Source: Triparma columacea (taxonomy: Eukaryota; Sar; Bolidophyceae; Parmales; Triparmaceae). From it: a stretch of DNA of 34,522 nucleotides. Where the stretch lies: assembly GCA_030267965.1 (NCBI GenBank), contig BRYA01001473.1:1-34522 (forward strand), written 5' to 3'. The position numbers and the translations under genes are program-made. Below are positions 29,802-34,522 of this stretch, one piece after another (position 1 is the first letter of the stretch; every line of letters starts with the position of its first letter). The notes below the pieces were generated by a model. That model had not been told where the DNA came from. It did no database searches and saw nothing but the letters and a program-made list of their open reading frames with translations.

Positions 29802-30745
29802 ATGGTCTCCTCTTCTGATGTTACGACCATCACAACGGTTATAATGGCAAGTCTTGCTAACAGAGCTGTTAGATCTAACGTAAGTTCACTCATTCATCCA
29901 AACAGCCTCTCTCCATTCCTTGGCCTCGCCACAAGTCTCCACAATTCTCACCCAATTCGTCTCTAATCCCCTCAAAGAAACTGCGAAAGATTGTCTGTAA
30001 TAAAGAGTGCAAGGAACTCAAGCTCACTTGGACTGACTATCAGGAGATAGTTGACAAATTGATCTCTGACGAGAAGGTTGTAGAGAAGCAGGTGAGAAGG
30101 AGGGAGGACTCAAACATGCGTCGAGAAGGACCTCCTCCTCCTCCTTAATGCGCGACGGCGAACTTCAATCTTACCCGCGACGGCGAACTTCAATCTTACC
30201 GGCGACCCCGCCCTCCCTCACAGCTCGAGGACGGGGCCAAGGAACTTAGCCTGCATGAATCACTAGTCTCCTCCTCCTCTTCCTCTTCCTCTTCCTCCCC
30301 CCCCCCCCCCACCTCCTCCACCACCCCCTCCAACCCCGCCACGCCCGCCTCTCCCGCCGAAAAGGAGAAGAAGCGCAAGCCCGACGTCTCTTCCACATCC
30401 TCCTCCCCCCCCCCCTCCTCCTCTGTGATCCCCCCCTCGTACACTGCAAAGAGGTCAGAGCTCATCCCGGTCAAGGTCGCCCTTCACCTCCTCAAGCAGG
30501 AGGGTAAGAAGAAGCACAACATCGAGGTCAACACCAAGACCCGCATGCTAATCAATGGTGACTTCGAGGGCAACGCCACCGCCACCCTCGAGATATACGC
30601 GGAGGAGGCCAAGAGGCTAGACGCCGCAATGGTATTCGTTACCAAGTTCAGGCAGGCTTATAAGAAGAACCCAGATCACTTCGAGGGGGACAAGGGGAAG
30701 AAAAGGTCCGCGGATGGGAAGAAGCGGCAACGGAAGTTTTATTGA
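29802..30745 (+). CDS. Uncharacterised lysine-rich, probably nuclear protein
   Basis: I do not recognise the family. Exons 29802-29879, 29978-30091 and 30224-30745 are all phase 0 (introns 98 and 132 nt) and give 237 residues. The N-terminal module across exons 1-2 looks helical (ASLANRAVRSN + KLRKIVCNKECKELKLTWTD, then YQEIVDKLISDEKVVEKQ). A Ser/Pro/Thr-rich linker follows, with a basic patch (EKEKKRKPD) resembling a nuclear localisation signal. The C-terminal module (about 145-215; IPVKVALHLLKQEGKKKHNI, TRMLINGDFEGNATATLEIY, AEEAKRLDAAMVFVTKFRQA) has regular amphipathic helices and low simple-sequence content, so it is probably a conserved domain. The tail is strongly basic (KGKKRSADGKKRQRKFY). 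The stop is 73 bp from the convergent F-box/LON gene. Confidence 0.75.
30152..30200. repeat. 25-bp tandem duplication in intron
   Basis: GCGACGGCGAACTTCAATCT plus TACC occurs twice with a period of 25 bp, both copies intact. It lies in the second intron of the gene at 29802, close to its acceptor. Confidence 0.9.
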
Positions 30746-30818
30746 TTTGCAAAGTAACACAAGGTTTTAATAGCTTCAAAATGCACACTACACTCGTAAA
30801 GCAACGTGCGAATTTACA

Positions 30819-31035
30819 TTACCCCGCACTCATCGACGCGATCGCCTCACTATCATTCACGTCATCCCCCCCCCCCCCTGCGTTGCCCTCCTGAACCTCC
30901 TCATCAGCTTTCTCCACCCCCGACATTTCAGCGCCTGAGTCTTCCACTTCCTCCCCCGTTGCCGTCGCCTCTTCGACCGCCTGTGCATTAGAATCCACTT
31001 CCTCCCCACCCTCCTCCTCCTCCTCCTCCTCCCCC

Positions 31036-31070
<35 letters not shown>

Positions 31071-32321
31071 CTCTCCCCCCTCGTTATCAACCATTTCCTG
31101 CACCAGCGCCCTCAAGAAAGCGCTGATAGCCTCCCCATTCTGTCCCCCCACCCCCCCCCACCCCGCCTCCCCTATCCCCGCCAGGCTTCCCCTCGGTAAC
31201 CCGAAGTTGTTCTCCACCATGGCAACCGTCCTTTCAAACGTCGAAGTTCCACCCTCCCTAACCTCGGCACCCTCCCCCGCAATTTCTCTCCCCCTGACGA
31301 AGTGAAGGTGGTTCGTCATCTGAACGTTGTACCCCTCGACCACGAACCTACCAATTGCCTTTAGCTGAACATCCCACTCCCCCCTACCGTCCTCCCTGAA
31401 CGCCAATGCCTCGCAAAGGAAAACCGTGCTCCCCTCAGTAACATCGTTCCTTGGAAGGTAGAAGAAGTTAGGCCTGAGAGCTGGGGGTAGGGGGCTACCG
31501 TCTGTAATTTGTCCGTCTGGTCCCCACTCAACCATGTCGACGGCACGCCTCATTAGCTCCCTGTAACGGGGCTCGAAGAAGTGGAGACCAAGGGTCATAC
31601 CAAGGTGGAGGCCGGACCTCATGAAGAACGTAGGGAGGGTCCTCTTGCTCCTTACCTCCGCGTTAACGTACCTCTTCTTCTCAAAGGTTTCACCCCTGAC
31701 CTCGCCCTCCCCCTCCTCCTCCTCCATCTCCTCCACCGCAGCCTTGAACCCTGGGCACCACTTGTTCTTCAACTTCCGTTCCCTCGCCAGTCCCCACAAA
31801 GCGTTCCCGTTGCACATGGTCCGCCAGGAGCGGGAGACGTAGTTGAGGCAGTGCGTTAGGTTGTTGTAGCGGATGGGGAGCCCCTCGTCGTAGAGTTCGA
31901 AGGGGGCTAGGGCGATGAAGGAGAGGACGTGGATCTGGGGGGAGGAAGGGGGGGGAGGGAGATGTGCAGCGTGTTAGAAGTGTAACAGATGGAGGGAACT
32001 GATGAGTGTAACAGATGAATGTGACAGAAGGAGTCTCTACTTCATCAGCTTTCGACTCGTCATCACACCCCGCTCTACAACGCCAAACCCCCAGTCTCAC
32101 CTGTAGATCTTCTGCAAGGAAGGGAAACTTGTGGAAGGTTGAGGGGCCTGGTGCACCCCTTGGTGGAGGAGGAGGAGGAAAAGGTAAAGCGTTTGGATTC
32201 TAGCGTGATTGTATTGAGTTTGTGTGTTAGTGTATGTGTGAGTGTACGTGTTAGTGTACGTGTGAGTGTAGTGTGAGAATTAGGGGCGCAAAACTTAGCA
32301 AAACCTTACCAAAGAAGTCAT
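30819..32321 (-). CDS. F-box / LON substrate-binding domain protein
   Basis: Predicted SCF-type adaptor in which a LON (PUA-like) domain may bind the target, loosely like cereblon or LONRF. Proposed exons: 32321-32310 (12 nt, MTSL), 32127-32101 (27 nt, FPFLAEDLQ) and 31934-30819; phase 0 throughout, 384 residues. The F-box runs LFPFLAEDLQ + IHVLSFIALAPFELYDEG to SRSWRTMCNGNALWGLARER. The LON domain follows at about 105-225 (PTFFMRSGLHLGMTLGLHFF, EPRYRELMRRA, STVFLCEALAF, DVQLKAIGRFVVEGYNV). The C-terminal third is acidic and low in complexity (long Glu runs encoded at 31010-31080). The two microexons are the weakest part; the main exon and its acceptor (CCCCCCAG) are firm. Intron 1 holds a GTGT-rich repeat. 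Confidence 0.75.
32213..32277. repeat. Imperfect GTGTRAGTGTACG-type tandem repeat
   Basis: Four or five imperfect units of 12-14 bp built from GTGTGAGTGTACGTGTTAGT. It lies in the first predicted intron of the F-box/LON gene. Confidence 0.75.
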
Positions 32322-32701
32322 ATTGAGTCGGGAGCAAGATTTAGTTTGTGTGAAATATATTGACAGTGCGGAGATTTGCTGATAGTTTAGTGATATTTTG
32401 GTGATGTTATATATTTTATGAGAATTTAGCGCTTCAAAACACACAAGTATTTCTAATTAAGAGCCTACAGAAGAGGCTAGAATCTTTGGAAGAAAGATCG
32501 CAGAGAGGGAGGAGGGATCCTTGAAAACGGGAAAGGACAGGAGAAATGGAGAAATGTGGAATAAGATGTGGAATGAAATGTTGGTGGGTGGCGCGTGCTC
32601 TAAATATATATATCTGTCCGGCGCAGAATTGCAATTAAATTGAGAGCGCGAAATTGACCTTATTTGTCCTTACAACAGGGTTCACATTTTCATTCTTTAC
32701 T
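32322..32701. other. Spacer upstream of F-box/LON gene
   Basis: A 380-bp AT-leaning region between two minus-strand genes. It contains TATATTGAC-like and AAATATATATATC stretches (about 32355 and 32602) that could be promoter elements of the F-box/LON gene. No coding or RNA gene is recognised. Confidence 0.45.
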
Positions 32702-34522
32702 TTATTCCACATTTTCTGGCACGTCTTGTTCCTCTTCATTTTCTCTCTCTTTACAACGTTCTGCTTGTTCCTCTCCCTTCTCCTGCACCCCTTGTTGGGT
32801 TCTCTGTGGAATCTTTGTCGTGCTCTTCTTGTTGATCTTCTTTATGGACGGGGCAGCTCTATTCATGATTTCTGCGACTTTCGCGTCTCCCCTCGTAGTC
32901 CCCCCCCTTCCATCCATCCCGTCCTCTTCCTTTTCCTCTTCCTCCCCCTCCACCTCCATTTTCACTTCCTCCATCTCCTCTTCCTCCTCCTCCTCCTTCA
33001 CCTCCTCCTTCACCTCCTCCTCATCCTCACCATCAACATCCTCCCCCCCCCCACCCTCCCCTCCCCCCTTTGTGCTCTTCTCTTCTTGGTGTAGCGGATT
33101 TTCAGCAAGTTCGATTTCGTCTTTGTCGTCGGCTCCATCGCTGGCTCCATTATCTTGCTCGCCCCCATGGTAACATCCCCTCAGTCTTCGATAGGAGTCT
33201 TTGAACCCGTACCCCCACTCAACCCTTACCCAGGATAGGACAGCCAGGACTTGGAGTGATATCAACGCGATGCGGAAGACACAACTATAGAAAATGGTTG
33301 CCAAAATAAGAAGGAAGACTAAAATGCCACCAAAGACCACCTTGATGCTGACAATGACGTAGCCAAGCCACGTCAATTTTTCGTCTCCCGCTGCCAGGGA
33401 CCATCGAACCTTCTCTTCCTCTAATGACGAATTCGCAAACATGTCCTTGATCTTCCTCCTTGATCCCATTTTGGCGACCACGTTATCTTCAGTGATCATT
33501 TCGTCAAAGAGTTCACCGGCCCTTTCACCATTGTCACTATAGGCACTGTTTCCCCTACTTCGATGGGAAGAGAGCCTTTCTCTCACTTCCCTGAAGCTCC
33601 CTCCGAACATCTTTGACGATGAGTAAACGAGGAGCAACAGCCACAGAGCGCAGAAAGTGTGGACGACCCACTTGTGGGGCCTTCCTTCAACCCATATGAT
33701 GATGCTCCTGTACGTCAACCCGAAGGAAATCAATCTTATTCGCAGAACCTCAGCATCGTTGAGGGGGTCTCCGTAAACACTCGAAACTCTACCGCTCACG
33801 TAGGGCCTCTCTTTAAGGGCAGAGAGGTAATGAGAGAAAACCAAGTTCATGAAGAAAACTTGGGTCGCTGTTGTTGCTATTGACACCAAAGCGGCATTTG
33901 GGAGATCAGTAAAAGTGTAGTAACCGTCATGATCGCCAGAGCCTTTTAAGGTAGACACTTGAGTAGACGGGAAAGAGTGAGAATGTTGTCATTTGTGTAA
34001 TTTGCGGGCCTCCTTTGCAACCCACCCTTCCCTTGCTGCTACACTCACCGATCTGTGTGGCAGTCGACCCGGCACCTGAGGCTTGCAGAATCATGAAGCA
34101 CATCACCTTCATCCGAAATACCTTCTTTTCGAAATCGATTTGCGAGGGGACGTAATTCTGACAGAAGGTGGCGCAGAAGGGAATCATGTTCTCTAGCTGG
34201 TTGTTGGCGTCCTCAGTGGCATCTTTTTCTCTCTCGTCCAACTGGCTGTACTCCCGTTCTATCTCGGCGTAGTGCTCTCCCCATCGGCTGAACATCGTTA
34301 GGATGAAAAATACCTCCAGGGCGACAAAGGTCAATTGCATTGCTACCTCCATAACTAGGGCAATGATGAGGAGAACAACCTCATTAGTAGAAGAACTTGA
34401 TGAAGAAATGAGGATGAGTTGTTCTTGAATCTCCGTTGCTTTGAAAGTCTGTGTAATAGCAACAACGCCAAAAGTTGAGAAGAGGACTCCTGACACAATT
34501 TGCGCGTTTATGAAGAATTTGT
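32702..34522 (-). CDS. Multipass membrane protein with acidic C-terminal tail (5' partial)
   Basis: No family recognised. The frame is open to the right edge, so the N-terminus is missing. Exons 34522-34049 and 33957-32702 join in phase over a 91-nt intron (ATQI + VSTLKGSGDHDG). At least six hydrophobic segments are visible: FINAQIVSGVLFSTFGVVAI, EVVLLIIALVMEVAMQLTFV continuing into ALEVFFILTMF, AALVSIATTATQVFFMNLVF, a segment near KWVVHTFCALWLLLLVYSSS, and two close helices in WLGYVIVSIKVVFGGILVFL and LATIFYSCVFRIALISLQVL. A cytosolic-type loop with SRRKIKDMF lies between. The last 150 residues are highly acidic (Glu/Lys-rich, long E runs) and then basic, without membrane segments. It could be a channel-like or transporter-like protein, but no signature supports a choice. 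Confidence 0.7.

Overview
The window is nuclear DNA from a compact, intron-bearing microbial eukaryote. Seventeen protein-coding genes fill almost all of it on both strands. Introns are short (about 50-290 nt), mostly GTGAGT/GTAAG...AG, and spacers are often under 200 bp. Gene content (a long-tailed one-repeat MYB factor, a three-finger CCCH protein, a RING BRE1 homologue, several F-box/MYND proteins, an LRR-IQ giant) fits a stramenopile alga or relative. A dynein regulatory complex subunit and a BART-like protein imply a lineage able to build cilia. A flagellate ochrophyte such as a bolidophyte/Parmales relative is my best guess; this is inference from content, not a phylogenetic result.

Layout. 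2-697 (+) is the 3' end of a tandem-repeat protein with a phage-type S74 autochaperone. 754-3011 (-) is a MYB factor in five exons. 3180-5348 (-) is a U-box/WD40 E3 ligase, divergent from DRC5 (5503-6885, +). 7008-8114 (-) is a secreted-type I membrane protein. 8335-10023 (-) is an ankyrin/MYND-like protein. 10211-12340 (-) is an ER glycerol-3-phosphate acyltransferase, divergent from BRE1 (12708-15077, +). 15205-21243 (-) is a roughly 1,930-residue LRR/IQ/EF-hand-like protein interrupted by a 58-nt assembly gap. 21716-23678 (+) is a CCCH protein. 23961-24799 (-) is an RJL-type GTPase, divergent from an ankyrin protein (24963-26006, +), which nearly abuts a BART-like protein (26050-26520, -). 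A 540-bp island of about 28% GC follows. 27138-28727 (-) is an F-box/Sel1/MYND protein. 29158-29741 (-) is a 99-residue RanBP2-type zinc finger protein whose start lies 60 bp from that of an uncharacterised lysine-rich protein (29802-30745, +). 30819-32321 (-) is an F-box/LON-domain protein. 32702-34522 (-) is a multipass membrane protein running off the right edge.

How the genes relate. There is no operon-like pathway. Two themes recur: ubiquitin ligation (U-box/WD40, BRE1, F-box/MYND, F-box/LON) and cilia (DRC5, BART-like, possibly the RJL GTPase). Most gene models here were rebuilt by hand by matching splice-site phase, and in nine genes this joined fragments into one protein with a recognisable domain set. 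No transcript data were available, so exon borders are predictions. No RNA gene, CRISPR array or transposon was recognised.
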